Shown: piece by piece, positions 16,715-25,704 of the stretch
How the letters are laid out: each line of letters begins with the position of its first letter
How positions within the stretch are numbered: the stretch's first letter is position 1
Origin: Pseudonocardia phyllosphaerae
Lineage (GTDB): Bacteria > Actinomycetota > Actinomycetes > Mycobacteriales > Pseudonocardiaceae
Direction: 5' to 3'
NCBI RefSeq assembly: GCF_046546475.1
Contig: NZ_JBKGXS010000005.1
Span: forward strand, 124,001-188,000
Length of the DNA: 64,000 bases
Translations under genes and position numbers: made by a program
Notes under the pieces: model-generated
Databases searched by the model: none
What the model was told of the DNA's origin: nothing
Seen by the model: only the letters and a program-made list of their open reading frames with translations

Positions 16715-19102
16715 TCAGACGGCGTGTGCGCGGAAGCTGCGGAGCCGGAGGCTGTTGAGCACCACGCACACCGAGCTGACGGCCATCGCCGCACCGGCGA
16801 GCATCGGGTTGAGCAGCCCGAACGCGGCCAGCGGGATCGCGGCGGTGTTGTAGCCGAACGCCCAGAACAGGTTGCTCTTGATCGTGCCGAGTGTCTTGCG
16901 GGACAGCCGGATCGCGTCCACCGCGGCGCGCAGGTCGCCGCGCACCAGGGTGATGTCCGAGGCCTCGATGGCCACGTCGGTACCGGTGCCCATGGCCAGT
17001 CCGAGGTCGGCGCGGGCCAGGGCGGCGGCGTCGTTGACGCCGTCGCCGACCATCGCGACGACCTTCCCCTCGCCCTGCAACCGTTCGACGACGGCCAGCT
17101 TCTCCTCCGGCAGCACGTCGGCGACGACGGCGTCCGCGGCGATCCCGACCTCGCGGGCCACCGACTCGGCGACGGCCCGGTTGTCCCCGGTCAGCAGCAT
17201 CGGGGTGATCCCCAGGTCGCGGAACCCGGCGACGGCCTCCGCGGAGGTGTCCTTGATCCGGTCGGCGACGACGAGCACCGCGCGGGCGACGCCGTCCCAG
17301 GCCACGGCGACGGCGGTGCGCCCGGCGGCGGCTTCCCGCTCGGCGGCCGCGGCCAGCTCACCGGTCAGGGCGATCCCGTGCTCGGCGAGCAGCCGCGGGC
17401 GCCCGGCGAGCACGTCGTGGGAGTCGACGACGCCCTCGACGCCGAGCCCGGGGTGGTTGGCGAACCCGGTGACCGCGGGCAGCGGGCCGGTCCGCTCGGC
17501 CGCGGCCGCGGCGATCGCGGCGGCGACCGGGTGCTCGGACGCGGCCTCCAACGCCCCGGCGAGCCGCAGTGCGGTCGCCTCGGCCACCTCGGCGGCACTG
17601 CCGGAGCCCGCAGCGTCCTCGAAGCTCGCAGCGTTCCCGGAGCTCGCAGCGTCCACGGAGCCCGCGTCCCTGAGGTCCGTAGCGTCCCCGGACCCCGCGT
17701 GCCCGAGGCCCGCGGCGCCCACGGCGTCGGGTGTGTAGACGCCGTGCAGCGTCATCGTCCCGGTGGTGACGGTGCCGGTCTTGTCCAGCACGACGGTGTC
17801 CACCCGCCGCGTCGACTCCAGCACCTCCGGGCCCTTGATCAGGATGCCGAGCTGGGCGCCGCGGCCGGTGCCGACCAGCAGCGCCGTCGGCGTCGCGAGA
17901 CCGAGCGCGCACGGGCAGGCGATGATCAGTACGGCGACGGCGGCGGTGAACGCCGCGGTGACGTCGCCGTCGAGCACCAGCCAGGCGGCCAGGGTGCCCA
18001 GCGCCAGCACGATGACGACCGGCACGAAGATGCCGGAGATCCGGTCGGCGAGGCGCTGCACGGCGGCCTTGCCGCTCTGCGCGTCCTCGACCAGGCGGGC
18101 CATCTGCGCGAGCCGGGTCCCGGACCCGACGCGGGTGGCGCGCACGACCAGCCGGCCACCGGCGTTCACCGTGGCCCCGACGACCGTGTCCCCGGCCGCG
18201 ACCTCCACCGGCAGCGACTCGCCGGTGAGCATCGACGCGTCGACCGCGGACCGCCCCTCGACGACCTCGCCGTCGGTGGCGATCTTCTCGCCGGGCCGCA
18301 CGACGAACCGGTCGCCGACGGCGAGCCGCTCGACCGGCACGCGGTGCTCGGTGCCGTCGTCGCCGAGGACGGCGACGTCCTTCGCCCCCAGCTCCAGCAG
18401 CGCCCGCAGCGCGGCCCCGGCCCGGCGCTTGGCGCGGGCCTCGGCCCAGCGCCCGGCCAGCACGAACGTGATGACGCCCGCGACGACCTCGAGGTAGATG
18501 CTGTCGGCGTGGTGCGTGCGCTCGATGGTGAACGTGAACGCGTGCCGCATCCCGGGGATGCCTGCCGTGCCCAGGAACAGGGCGTAGAGCGACCAGCCCA
18601 TCGCCGCCGTCGTCCCCAGCGACACCAGGGTGTCCATGGTCGCGGCGCCGTGCCGGGCGTTGGTGAGTGCGGCCCGGTGGAACGGGGCGCCGGCCCACGC
18701 CCACACGGGCAGGGTCAGTACCAGCGCCGCCCACTGCCAGTTCGTGAACTGCCAGGCGGGCACCATCGACAGCACGATCACGACCGCCGACAGCACCGCG
18801 GAGACGGCGAGCCGGTCCCGCAGCGAGCGGACCTCGGCGTCGGGGTCGGTGTCCTCGCCGGTACCGGCGGGGGTGGCGGTGTAGCCGGCCGCCTCGACGG
18901 TCTCGACCAGCCGGTCGAGGCCGAGCCCCGACGGCGTGGAGACCGTCGCCTTCTCGGTGGCGTAGTTGACGGTGGCGGAGACGCCGTCGAGCTTGTTGAG
19001 CTTGCGTTCGACGCGGTTCGCGCACGAGGCGCAGGTCATCCCGCCGATGGCGAGCTCGACCTCGTGCTGCGGGGCGCCGTCACGCTGCTGGACGCTGGTC
19101 AC
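16715..19102 (-). CDS. copA: Copper-translocating P-type ATPase
   Basis: A 795-residue P1B-ATPase. One N-terminal heavy-metal domain has GMTCASC (Cys24, Cys27); then TGES (293-296), the transport CPC motif (396-398), phosphorylation DKTGT (Asp440), SEHP (522-525) and GDGVNDAA near residue 700. CPC and the neighbouring CsoR and CopZ point to Cu(I) export. Oddity: residues ~461-503 in the nucleotide-binding domain are an alanine/serine/glycine insertion encoded by a minisatellite (17604-17723). It follows copZ by nine bases. Confidence 0.94.
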   Translation of the reverse strand: MTSVQQRDGAPQHEVELAIGGMTCASCANRVERKLNKLDGVSATVNYATEKATVSTPSGLGLDRLVETVEAAGYTATPAGTGEDTDPDAEVRSLRDRLAVSAVLSAVVIVLSMVPAWQFTNWQWAALVLTLPVWAWAGAPFHRAALTNARHGAATMDTLVSLGTTAAMGWSLYALFLGTAGIPGMRHAFTFTIERTHHADSIYLEVVAGVITFVLAGRWAEARAKRRAGAALRALLELGAKDVAVLGDDGTEHRVPVERLAVGDRFVVRPGEKIATDGEVVEGRSAVDASMLTGESLPVEVAAGDTVVGATVNAGGRLVVRATRVGSGTRLAQMARLVEDAQSGKAAVQRLADRISGIFVPVVIVLALGTLAAWLVLDGDVTAAFTAAVAVLIIACPCALGLATPTALLVGTGRGAQLGILIKGPEVLESTRRVDTVVLDKTGTVTTGTMTLHGVYTPDAVGAAGLGHAGSGDATDLRDAGSVDAASSGNAASFEDAAGSGSAAEVAEATALRLAGALEAASEHPVAAAIAAAAAERTGPLPAVTGFANHPGLGVEGVVDSHDVLAGRPRLLAEHGIALTGELAAAAEREAAAGRTAVAVAWDGVARAVLVVADRIKDTSAEAVAGFRDLGITPMLLTGDNRAVAESVAREVGIAADAVVADVLPEEKLAVVERLQGEGKVVAMVGDGVNDAAALARADLGLAMGTGTDVAIEASDITLVRGDLRAAVDAIRLSRKTLGTIKSNLFWAFGYNTAAIPLAAFGLLNPMLAGAAMAVSSVCVVLNSLRLRSFRAHAV
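17604..17723. repeat. In-frame ~18-bp minisatellite inside copA
   Basis: Degenerate units of 18 bases (a few of 15), such as GAGCTCGCAGCGTCCACG, repeat about seven times. Unit lengths are multiples of three, so copA stays open. Confidence 0.75.
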
Positions 19103-19111
19103 GGCGGCCTC

Positions 19112-19315
19112 CTAGGCCAGCTGGTAGCCGGCCTCCTCGACGGCGGCCTTGACGGCGTCGTCGGAGAGGGGGGCATCGCTGGTGACGGTGACCGCGCCGG
19201 TCGGCAGGTCGACGTCGACGGCGGTGACGCCGTCGATCTCGGAGACCTCCTCGGTGACCGAGGCGACGCAGTGCTGGCAGGTCATGCCGGTGACGGTGTA
19301 GGTGGCGGCGCTCAT
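19112..19315 (-). CDS. copZ: CopZ-like copper chaperone (HMA domain)
   Basis: A 67-residue single heavy-metal-associated domain with GMTCQHC (Cys13, Cys16) and the usual beta-alpha-beta pattern (GVTAVDVDLPTGAVTV, EEAGYQL). It would hand Cu(I) to CopA in the cytoplasm. It lies between csoR and copA with gaps of 34 and 9 bases, consistent with one operon under CsoR. Confidence 0.93.
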   Translation of the reverse strand: MSAATYTVTGMTCQHCVASVTEEVSEIDGVTAVDVDLPTGAVTVTSDAPLSDDAVKAAVEEAGYQLA

Positions 19316-19349
19316 GGGCTGTCCTTCCTCGCGTGGGGGAGCGGTCGGA

Positions 19350-19631
19350 TCAGGAACGGACCAGCCGTGCGATCGCGGCGCTGGCCTCGCTGATCTTCTC
19401 GTCGGCCATGCCGCCGCCCTCGGCGACGGCGTCGGCCACGCAGTGCTTGAGGTGCTCGTCGAGCAGACCGAGGGCGACGGCCTCCAACGCCTTGTTCACG
19501 GCCGAGATCTGGGTCAGGACGTCGATGCAGTACTTGTCCGACTCGATCATCTTCGTGAGCCCGCGGACCTGTCCCTCGATGCGGCTCATCCGCTTGAGGT
19601 ACGCGTCCTTGGCGTCGTGGTATCCGTTCAC
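19350..19631 (-). CDS. csoR: CsoR-family copper-sensing repressor
   Basis: A 93-residue all-helical repressor with the Cu(I)-binding triad Cys35, His60, Cys64 at the spacing known for CsoR (C-x24-H-x3-C), plus the N-terminal RMSRIEGQVRG helix. It represses the csoR-copZ-copA operon and releases DNA on Cu(I) binding. A matching operator (19665-19679) lies 33 bases upstream of its start. Confidence 0.94.
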   Translation of the reverse strand: MNGYHDAKDAYLKRMSRIEGQVRGLTKMIESDKYCIDVLTQISAVNKALEAVALGLLDEHLKHCVADAVAEGGGMADEKISEASAAIARLVRS

Positions 19632-19664
19632 GCCGGTCCTCCCTCGTGCACTACGCCTCCACCG

Positions 19665-19679
19665 TACCCCTGGGGGGTA
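19665..19679. promoter_or_regulatory. CsoR operator
   Basis: TACCCC-TGG-GGGGTA is a G/C-tract pseudopalindrome of the kind bound by CsoR repressors. It lies just upstream of csoR, and TACGGT read on the minus strand overlaps it as a possible -10. Confidence 0.75.
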
Positions 19680-19700
19680 GGGGTGTGCCAGGGATGCGCG

Positions 19701-20267
19701 TCACCGTCCGCCGTGTGCCTTGGCCCGCTCCTTGCGCTCCACCGAGCCGTGCACGACCTGGACCTTGTCCCCGACCTGCAGGAAGTCGAAGAACGCCGGC
19801 GCGTCCTTCGGGCCCAGCTTCACGCAGCCGGCCGAGGCGCGGTTGAGGTTGCCGCCGTGGAAGGCGACGCCGCCGTCGGCGAAGAACACCGTGTACGGCA
19901 TCCGCGCCGGACGCCCGTCCGGGCCCTTGTACTCGCCGCTGCGGTGGTCGCGCTCCTTGCGGTACACCCGGAACGAGTGCCCCACCGGGGTCTCCTGGCC
20001 CTTGCCGCCGATGGTGACCCGCAGCGGCCCGCGCACGACCTTGCCCTTGTCGACCAGCCAGGCCTGCCGGGTCTCCAGGTCCACGCACGCACGCACCGAC
20101 ACCGAGCAGGGTGTGCCGGGCGCGGCCGACTCGGCCCACGCCGCACGGGCGGCCTTGCTGGGGCCGGACTCGGCGGTGGCCGCGACGGCGGTCCCGCTGA
20201 GGCCGATCCCGGCGGCCAGCACGAGGGCGCCGATCACGGTCCGGCGGGCTCGGGGGTGCTCGCGCAT
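19701..20267 (-). CDS. Secreted L,D-transpeptidase (YkuD domain)
   Basis: A 188-residue secreted protein. Residues ~8-31 are a signal peptide (RRTVIGALVLAAGIGLSGTAVAA). The YkuD signature is HGG...SAGC with His137 and Cys148. It would crosslink or modify peptidoglycan outside the membrane. I chose ATG 20267, which has a GAGGAG ribosome site six bases upstream; the longer upstream extension is arginine/proline-rich and implausible. No class-specific additional domain is present. Confidence 0.88.
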   Translation of the reverse strand: MREHPRARRTVIGALVLAAGIGLSGTAVAATAESGPSKAARAAWAESAAPGTPCSVSVRACVDLETRQAWLVDKGKVVRGPLRVTIGGKGQETPVGHSFRVYRKERDHRSGEYKGPDGRPARMPYTVFFADGGVAFHGGNLNRASAGCVKLGPKDAPAFFDFLQVGDKVQVVHGSVERKERAKAHGGR

Positions 20268-20574
20268 CGGTACTCCTCGCATGTCCGGCGGCCGGGGACC
20301 CGCCGGTTCGTGTGTGCTGTGCCGCGTCACCCGTGCGGGTGGCGTCTCGATGATGCAGACGTGTCCGGATCCTCCGGGTTGCCCCCTGGTGGGGCGGCGC
20401 GGCGAACGGATCGAACGCCGCGCCGAACGGGCGAACGGGCGGGCGGTACGTCCACCGGCGTGATATCGGCCGCACCGGTGCATCACCACGCGCTACCACC
20501 GGGTAGTCAGGACGTCGGACCACGCCCACAGGTGGTCGCCGGACCGAGGCGGCTGTGAACGGCAGGAGGACTGC
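20268..20574. other. Divergent intergenic region with a 9-bp-arm hairpin
   Basis: 307 bases between two divergent genes. The clearest element is GGCGCGGCG (20396-20404) pairing perfectly with CGCCGCGCC (20416-20424) around 11 bases. A 10-bp palindrome GCACCGGTGC is near 20473. No DosR-like site was recognised despite the Rv1733c-like gene downstream. Confidence 0.5.
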
Positions 20575-21171
20575 ATGCGAACCGGACCCGGGCCCGGCCG
20601 CACCGACGGACCGCACGCAGCGGTGTCCGAGGCCGTCCGCATGCACCGCCGCGCCACCCGCTGGCGTGACGTGCTCGTCGTCGTCCTGGGGCTGGTGGCG
20701 GCATGCGGCCTGGTCCTGGCGGCGCTCGCGGCCTGGTCGTCGTACGAGCCGGTGCACGAGCGTGCGGCCGCGGAGAAGGGCACCCGGATCCCGGTCCGCG
20801 GCGTCGTCGTCCACAGGGCCTCCTCGCTCGCGGACCTGCAGGCCGGGCAGCAGGCGGCGACGGTGAGCTGGCCCGGGCCGGACGGACGCCCGCGCACCGG
20901 TGACACCGCGCTCGGTGCGTTCTCCGACGTCGGCGACCAGGTGCTGCTGTGGACCGACCGCAGCGGTGCCCTCACGGCCCCGCCGACCACCGACGGCGAC
21001 GCGATCGTCGTCGCGGTCACCGCCGGGCTGCTGACGCTCGTCGGCTCGAGTCTGCTGCTGGCCCTGTGCTGGCGGGGAGGTGTCCGCTGGACGGGCACGC
21101 GGCTGGACCGGGCGTGGGAACTGGGCTGGGCCGCAGTGGAACCCGAGTGGTCGGGGCGCCGCCGCGCCTGA
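20575..21171 (+). CDS. Rv1733c-family membrane protein
   Basis: A 198-residue protein with two membrane helices, VLVVVLGLVAACGLVLAALA (~34-53) and IVVAVTAGLLTLVGSSLLLA (~143-162), around an extracytoplasmic loop containing TGDTALG and VGDQVLLWTD. This layout matches the mycobacterial Rv1733c family of unknown function. An AGGAGGA ribosome site precedes ATG 20575. Confidence 0.75.
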   Translation: MRTGPGPGRTDGPHAAVSEAVRMHRRATRWRDVLVVVLGLVAACGLVLAALAAWSSYEPVHERAAAEKGTRIPVRGVVVHRASSLADLQAGQQAATVSWPGPDGRPRTGDTALGAFSDVGDQVLLWTDRSGALTAPPTTDGDAIVVAVTAGLLTLVGSSLLLALCWRGGVRWTGTRLDRAWELGWAAVEPEWSGRRRA

Positions 21172-21234
21172 CCGGAGGGCTCCGATACTCCCCCTGGGGT
21201 GGCGGGTCAATGTGGCGTGCCCCACACTTGACGG

Positions 21235-21657
21235 GTGAGTGCCCCCGCAGCACGTCGGCCCGGGACCCCCGCCCCGGCCGGGCCGACGTCCCCCGCCGCG
21301 ATCGGACCTGCGCCGACGGTCCACCCGGCGCCCCGTACGTTCCGCCCGGCGCCGCGGCGTCCCGCCGGTCCGCCCGACCCCGCGCAGGAGGTCGAACGCC
21401 TCCGGCACAACCTGCGCCGCGTGCTCGCCGGCCTGCACTGGCCCGCCGCCCGCTGGCAGATCCTCGCCGAGGCCGAGGCGTGGGGGGTGAGTGGCGTGGT
21501 CCGCCACCAGCTCGTCCCGCTGCCCGAGGGTCGTTACCCGTCGGTCGACGCGATCGTCGAGATGCTGGTCGCGCTCGCCCGCGGCGGCGTCCACCCGGGC
21601 CGTCCGGCACGGCCCGGGCAGCCGCCCTCGCCACCTCCTGCTCGTCGCAGGCCGTAG
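21235..21657 (+). CDS. Small protein with a DUF2795-like domain
   Basis: A 140-residue protein with a proline/alanine-rich N-terminal half and a compact region at ~65-115 (LHWPAARWQILAEAEAWGVS, LPEGRYPSVDAIVEML) resembling DUF2795, a short helical domain of unknown function common in actinobacteria. The start GTG 21235 is uncertain because no clear ribosome site precedes it. Confidence 0.6.
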   Translation: MSAPAARRPGTPAPAGPTSPAAIGPAPTVHPAPRTFRPAPRRPAGPPDPAQEVERLRHNLRRVLAGLHWPAARWQILAEAEAWGVSGVVRHQLVPLPEGRYPSVDAIVEMLVALARGGVHPGRPARPGQPPSPPPARRRP

Positions 21658-21710
21658 CAGGTCGTCACAGTCACAGTCACCGGCGCAGGCAGGCGGTCGC
21701 GCGCCCGAGG

Positions 21711-22730
21711 TCACAGACGCTCGCGATGCTCCTCCGGCAGCGCCGCGAGCCACGTCCGCCGCAGCTGCTCGGCCGACGTCGCGTCGAGCTCGCCGGGCAG
21801 CCGCAGCCGGGACAGCCCACCGTCCGGGAACACGTCCAGGCGCAGGTGCGTGGCGGCGCCCGCGTCGGGCAGCAGGAACCGGTGCCGGGTGTCCGGCTGC
21901 ACCGGCTCACGCTCCAGCAGCGGCCGCCACGCCGCGTCCGCGGCGCGGTCGTCGCGCACGCTCACCGTCACCCAGCCGGGTGCGTTCCCGACGAACCAGG
22001 TCGTGTCCACCTCGACATGGCGCGGCACGCCTGCCGCGGCCAAGGCGAACTCGACCCAGTCGTTGCCGCCGTCGCGCCGGCGCGCGTTCTCCCAGCCCTC
22101 ACCCATGTGCCGTGCCTTCCCGGGCGCGATCATGTTGGCGGGCGAGGAGTAGAACTCGTCCGAGCAGCCGGTGACGTAGCCGCCGTTCTCGGTGGCCAGC
22201 AGGTCGACGGTGCCGTCGAGGAACCGCGGGTCCGGCAGCACCCGGCCGAGCACCCGGAGCCGGGCGACGCCGCCGTCGGGATGGATCAGCAGCCGGACGT
22301 GGGTGAAGCGGCGGTCGTCGGCGACGTCGTAGACGTTCTCGGTGTGCCCGGCGCACGCCGAGCGCGGAACGATCTCGTGCCAGGTCGCCTTGGCCAGCTC
22401 GTCCGCCGAGGGGTAGCCCTCCACCGAGGCGGCCTCCACCGAGACCTCAGGCGGGTAGTTGCCCTTGAACCAGGCCGTGTCGACGACCACGTGGTCGACC
22501 ACCCCCGCCGCGCCGAGCCGGACGAGCGCCCAGTCGAACCCCGGCTCACGACGACGGCGGGTCTCCCACCCGTCGTAGACCTTGCCCTTGAGCCCGAACT
22601 CGTCCGGGTCGAACCGCGGCGGCGCCGCGGTGATCAGGTTCTCGCGCTGGGCGAAGAACTCGTCGTTGGCGGCGACCACCGACGCGCCGAGCACGCGGGA
22701 GGCCAGATCGGTCAGGGACGGGTCGGGCAT
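21711..22730 (-). CDS. alc: Allantoicase
   Basis: A 339-residue allantoicase of two related beta-sandwich halves. Each half has a KxxxxGWE..R/GEGWENARRR-type motif (YDGWETRRRR and GEGWENARRR) and a D.AWFKGNYP / DTTWFVGNAPG motif. It hydrolyses allantoate to ureidoglycolate and urea. Last gene of the minus-strand glyoxylate operon; its start region overlaps the glycerate kinase end by 19 bases. No ureidoglycolate lyase follows it in the window. Confidence 0.93.
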   Translation of the reverse strand: MPDPSLTDLASRVLGASVVAANDEFFAQRENLITAAPPRFDPDEFGLKGKVYDGWETRRRREPGFDWALVRLGAAGVVDHVVVDTAWFKGNYPPEVSVEAASVEGYPSADELAKATWHEIVPRSACAGHTENVYDVADDRRFTHVRLLIHPDGGVARLRVLGRVLPDPRFLDGTVDLLATENGGYVTGCSDEFYSSPANMIAPGKARHMGEGWENARRRDGGNDWVEFALAAAGVPRHVEVDTTWFVGNAPGWVTVSVRDDRAADAAWRPLLEREPVQPDTRHRFLLPDAGAATHLRLDVFPDGGLSRLRLPGELDATSAEQLRRTWLAALPEEHRERL

Positions 22731-23902
22731 GTCTTCTCCTTACCAGGCAGGACCGCCGCAGCGGCGGTCTCGTCGCGGGCGATCCGGCGGCCGGTCTCGC
22801 GCAGCAGCGCCGCCGTGCGGGTCATGGCGTCGGCGGGGTCGTCGACGAGGTCGGTCAGGGCGTGCGCCGCGGCGAACCCGGCGCCGGCGACCTCGTCCGG
22901 GCTCAGCGCCACCTGCCCGGCGACGGCGACGACCGGCACCCCGGCGTCCCGGGCCGCCGCCGCGACGCCCGCCGGGGCCTTGCCGTGCAACGTCTGCGCG
23001 TCCAGGCGGCCCTCGCCGGTGACGACGAGCCCCGCCCCGCGCAACGCCTCCGGAAAACCGGTGAGCTCCAGGACGGTGCCCACCCCCGGCCGCAGCACGG
23101 CGCCGGCCAGGGCGATGAGCCCCAGCCCGGCCCCGCCCGCCGCCCCGTACCCGGCATCACCGCGCAGCGCAGCCGGGGTGGTGCGGGGCGCGCGGCTCGC
23201 CGCGGCTGCCAGCACGGCGGCCCAGCGGCCCAGGGCCGCGTCGAGCAGCTCGACCTGGACCGGGGTGGCGCCCTTCTGCGGCCCGTAGACGGCGGCCGCG
23301 CCGTGCGGGCCGGTCAACGGGTTGTCGACGTCGGCGGCCAGCACGATCCGGGCCGCACCCAGCCGCGGGTGCAGCCCGGTGAGGTCCAGCCGGTCCGCTG
23401 CACCCAGCGCCGCCCCACCGGGCGGCAGGTCCCGGCCGTCGGCGTCGAGCACGCGGGCACCCAGGCCGCGCAGCACCCCGGCGCCGCCGTCGGTCGTCGC
23501 ACTCCCGCCGAGACCGACGACGATCTCGGTCGCCCCTGCGTCGAGCGCGTGCGCGATCACCGTGCCCAGGCCCTCGGTGCCCGCCCCGAGCGGGTCGAGC
23601 ACCCCGCACGGCAGCACCCCCAGCCCGGACGTGGCCGCCAGCTCCACCAGCGCGGTGCCGTCCCGGCGGGCGTAGGTCGCGGTGAGACATCGCCCGGTCG
23701 GGCCGGACGCCGGCACGGAGACCGGCGTCCAGCCCGCCGCGAGCGCGGCGGCCACGGTGCCCTCGCCGCCGTCGGCGACCGGGCAGCACCGGACCTCGCG
23801 GCCCGGGTCGGCCTCGGCGATCCCGGCGGCCAGGGCCGCGGCCACTCCGGCCGCGTCGAGCGAGCCCTTGAACTTGTCCGGGGCGAGCAGGATCGGAGTC
23901 AC
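22712..23902 (-). CDS. glxK: Glycerate kinase (GarK/GlxK type)
   Basis: A 396-residue class I glycerate kinase: ILLAPDKFKGSLDA at the N-terminus, PVADGGEGTV near residue 42, VGLGGSATTDGGAG mid-protein, and TGEGRLDAQTLHGKAP toward the C-terminus are family signatures. It phosphorylates glycerate from the tartronate semialdehyde route so that glyoxylate carbon enters glycolysis. It overlaps the gcl stop by four bases, consistent with coupled translation. Confidence 0.93.
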   Translation of the reverse strand: MTPILLAPDKFKGSLDAAGVAAALAAGIAEADPGREVRCCPVADGGEGTVAAALAAGWTPVSVPASGPTGRCLTATYARRDGTALVELAATSGLGVLPCGVLDPLGAGTEGLGTVIAHALDAGATEIVVGLGGSATTDGGAGVLRGLGARVLDADGRDLPPGGAALGAADRLDLTGLHPRLGAARIVLAADVDNPLTGPHGAAAVYGPQKGATPVQVELLDAALGRWAAVLAAAASRAPRTTPAALRGDAGYGAAGGAGLGLIALAGAVLRPGVGTVLELTGFPEALRGAGLVVTGEGRLDAQTLHGKAPAGVAAAARDAGVPVVAVAGQVALSPDEVAGAGFAAAHALTDLVDDPADAMTRTAALLRETGRRIARDETAAAAVLPGKEKTCPTRP

Positions 23903-25704
23903 GGCAGGCCCGCCACCGACGTGGGCGCGTCCTCCGGCCCGGTCGCGAGGGCCTCGAACTCGGTGACGGCGTCGATCTCGCCGCCGCTCATCGCGATGTT
24001 CGTGACCCGCGCCAGCACGATCTCCACGACGACCGGCACCTTGTGCTCGCGGGCCAGCTCACCGGCCCGGCGCAACGCGCCCTCCAGCAGCTCCGGGTCG
24101 GTGACCCGCAGCCCGACGCACCCCAGCCCCTCGGCGACGCGGACGTGGTCGACGCCGTAGCCCTTCGGCAGGTCACCGTCGGGGTCGGCGTTGAGGTTGT
24201 CGAAGCCGAGCTGCACCTGGAAGTCCATCTCGAACGCCCGCTGCGCCTGCCGGATCAGCCCCAGGTAGGAGTTGTTGACCACGACGTGCACGTAGGGGAT
24301 CGAGAACTGCGCCCCGACGGCCAGCTCCTCGAGCATGAACTGGAAGTCGTAGTCCCCGGAGATCGCGACGACCGGCGACGACGGGTCCGCGACCGAGGCG
24401 CCCAGCGCGGCCGGGATCGTCCAGCCCAGCGGCCCCGCCTGACCGCAGTTCACCCAGTGCCGCGGCCGGTAGACGTGCAGGAACTGGCCGGCCGCGATCT
24501 GGGACAGCCCGATCGCCGTCACGTAGCGGGTCTCCGGGCCGAACACCCGGTTCATCTCCTCGTACACCCGCTGCGGCTTGATCGGGATGTCGGTGAAGTG
24601 GGTGCGGCGCAGCATCGTCGCCTTCCGCTCCCGGCACGCCTCGGCCCACGCGGTGCGGTCCGGCAGCGTCCCGGCGTCGCGCCGGCGGCGGGCCTCGTCG
24701 AGCAGTACCCGCAGCGCCGCCCCGGCGTCGGAGACGACGCCGTAGTCCGGGGCGAACACCCGCCCGATCTGGGTCGGCTCGATGTCGACGTGCACGAACG
24801 TGCGCCCGCGGGTGTAGGTGTCGAGCCCGCCGGTGTGCCGGTTGGCCCACCGGTTCCCGATCCCGACGACGACGTCGGAGGCCAGGAAGCTCGCGTTGCC
24901 GTAGCGGTGCGCTGTCTGCAGCCCCACCATCCCGGCCGCGAGCGGGTGGTCGTCGGGGATCGCGCCCCAGCCCATCAGGGTCGGCACGACCGGCACGCCG
25001 AGGATCTCGGCCAGCTCCACCAGCTCGGCGGAGGCGTCGGCGTTGATCACCCCGCCTCCGGCGACGATCAGCGGCCGCTCCCCGGCGGCCAGCATGTCGA
25101 GGATCTTCGACGCCTGCGCCTGCGTCGCCGCTGGACGGTGCACCGGCAGCGGCTCGTAGGTGTCCGGGTCGAAGTCGATCTCGGCCTGCTGCACGTCGAC
25201 CGGCAGGTCGATCAGCACCGGGCCCGGCCGCCCGGAACGCATCAGGTGGAACGCCTGGGCGAACGCCCCCGGCACCTGCCCGGGCTCCAGCACCGTCATC
25301 GCCATCTTGGTGACCGGCGCCGCGACGGCCGCGATGTCGACGGCCTGGAAGTCCTCCTTGTGCAGCCGGGCCACCGGCGCCTGCCCGGTGATCGCCAGGA
25401 TCGGCGTGGAGTCCGCCGCCGCCGAGTACAGCCCGGTGACCATGTCGGTGCCCGCGGGACCGGACGTCCCGATGCAGACGCCGATGTTCCCGGCCCCGGA
25501 GCGGGTGTAGCCCTCGGCCATGTGCGAGGCACCCTCGACGTGCCGGGCCAGCACGTGCCGGATGCCCGGCCCGCCCTCGCTTGCCCGGCGGCGCATGGCC
25601 GCGTAGAGCGGGTTGATCGCCGCACCGGGCACGCCGAACGCCTGGGTGGCGCCCTCGATCTCCATGATCCGCACGACCGCGTCGACGGTCCGCATGCGCG
25701 TCAT
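23899..25704 (-). CDS. gcl: Glyoxylate carboligase
   Basis: A 601-residue thiamine-diphosphate enzyme of the acetolactate synthase fold: N-terminal FGVPGAAINPLYAAM, a TGLYSAAADSTPILAITGQ Pyr-domain segment, and a C-terminal TPP-binding region ISGDYDFQFMLEELAV...NNSYLGL. It condenses two glyoxylates to tartronate semialdehyde plus CO2. The neighbours (reductase, isomerase, kinase) are the standard glyoxylate-to-glycerate set, which distinguishes it from acetolactate synthase. Confidence 0.95.
   Translation of the reverse strand: MTRMRTVDAVVRIMEIEGATQAFGVPGAAINPLYAAMRRRASEGGPGIRHVLARHVEGASHMAEGYTRSGAGNIGVCIGTSGPAGTDMVTGLYSAAADSTPILAITGQAPVARLHKEDFQAVDIAAVAAPVTKMAMTVLEPGQVPGAFAQAFHLMRSGRPGPVLIDLPVDVQQAEIDFDPDTYEPLPVHRPAATQAQASKILDMLAAGERPLIVAGGGVINADASAELVELAEILGVPVVPTLMGWGAIPDDHPLAAGMVGLQTAHRYGNASFLASDVVVGIGNRWANRHTGGLDTYTRGRTFVHVDIEPTQIGRVFAPDYGVVSDAGAALRVLLDEARRRRDAGTLPDRTAWAEACRERKATMLRRTHFTDIPIKPQRVYEEMNRVFGPETRYVTAIGLSQIAAGQFLHVYRPRHWVNCGQAGPLGWTIPAALGASVADPSSPVVAISGDYDFQFMLEELAVGAQFSIPYVHVVVNNSYLGLIRQAQRAFEMDFQVQLGFDNLNADPDGDLPKGYGVDHVRVAEGLGCVGLRVTDPELLEGALRRAGELAREHKVPVVVEIVLARVTNIAMSGGEIDAVTEFEALATGPEDAPTSVAGLP

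Noticed and set aside
17594..17722. Frameshift or pseudogene in copA
   Set aside because: The inserted stretch is in frame and motifs on both sides are intact.
20268..20574. DosR-type box before the Rv1733c-like gene
   Set aside because: Only direct GGAC motifs are visible; the inverted GGGAC...GTCCC pattern is absent.
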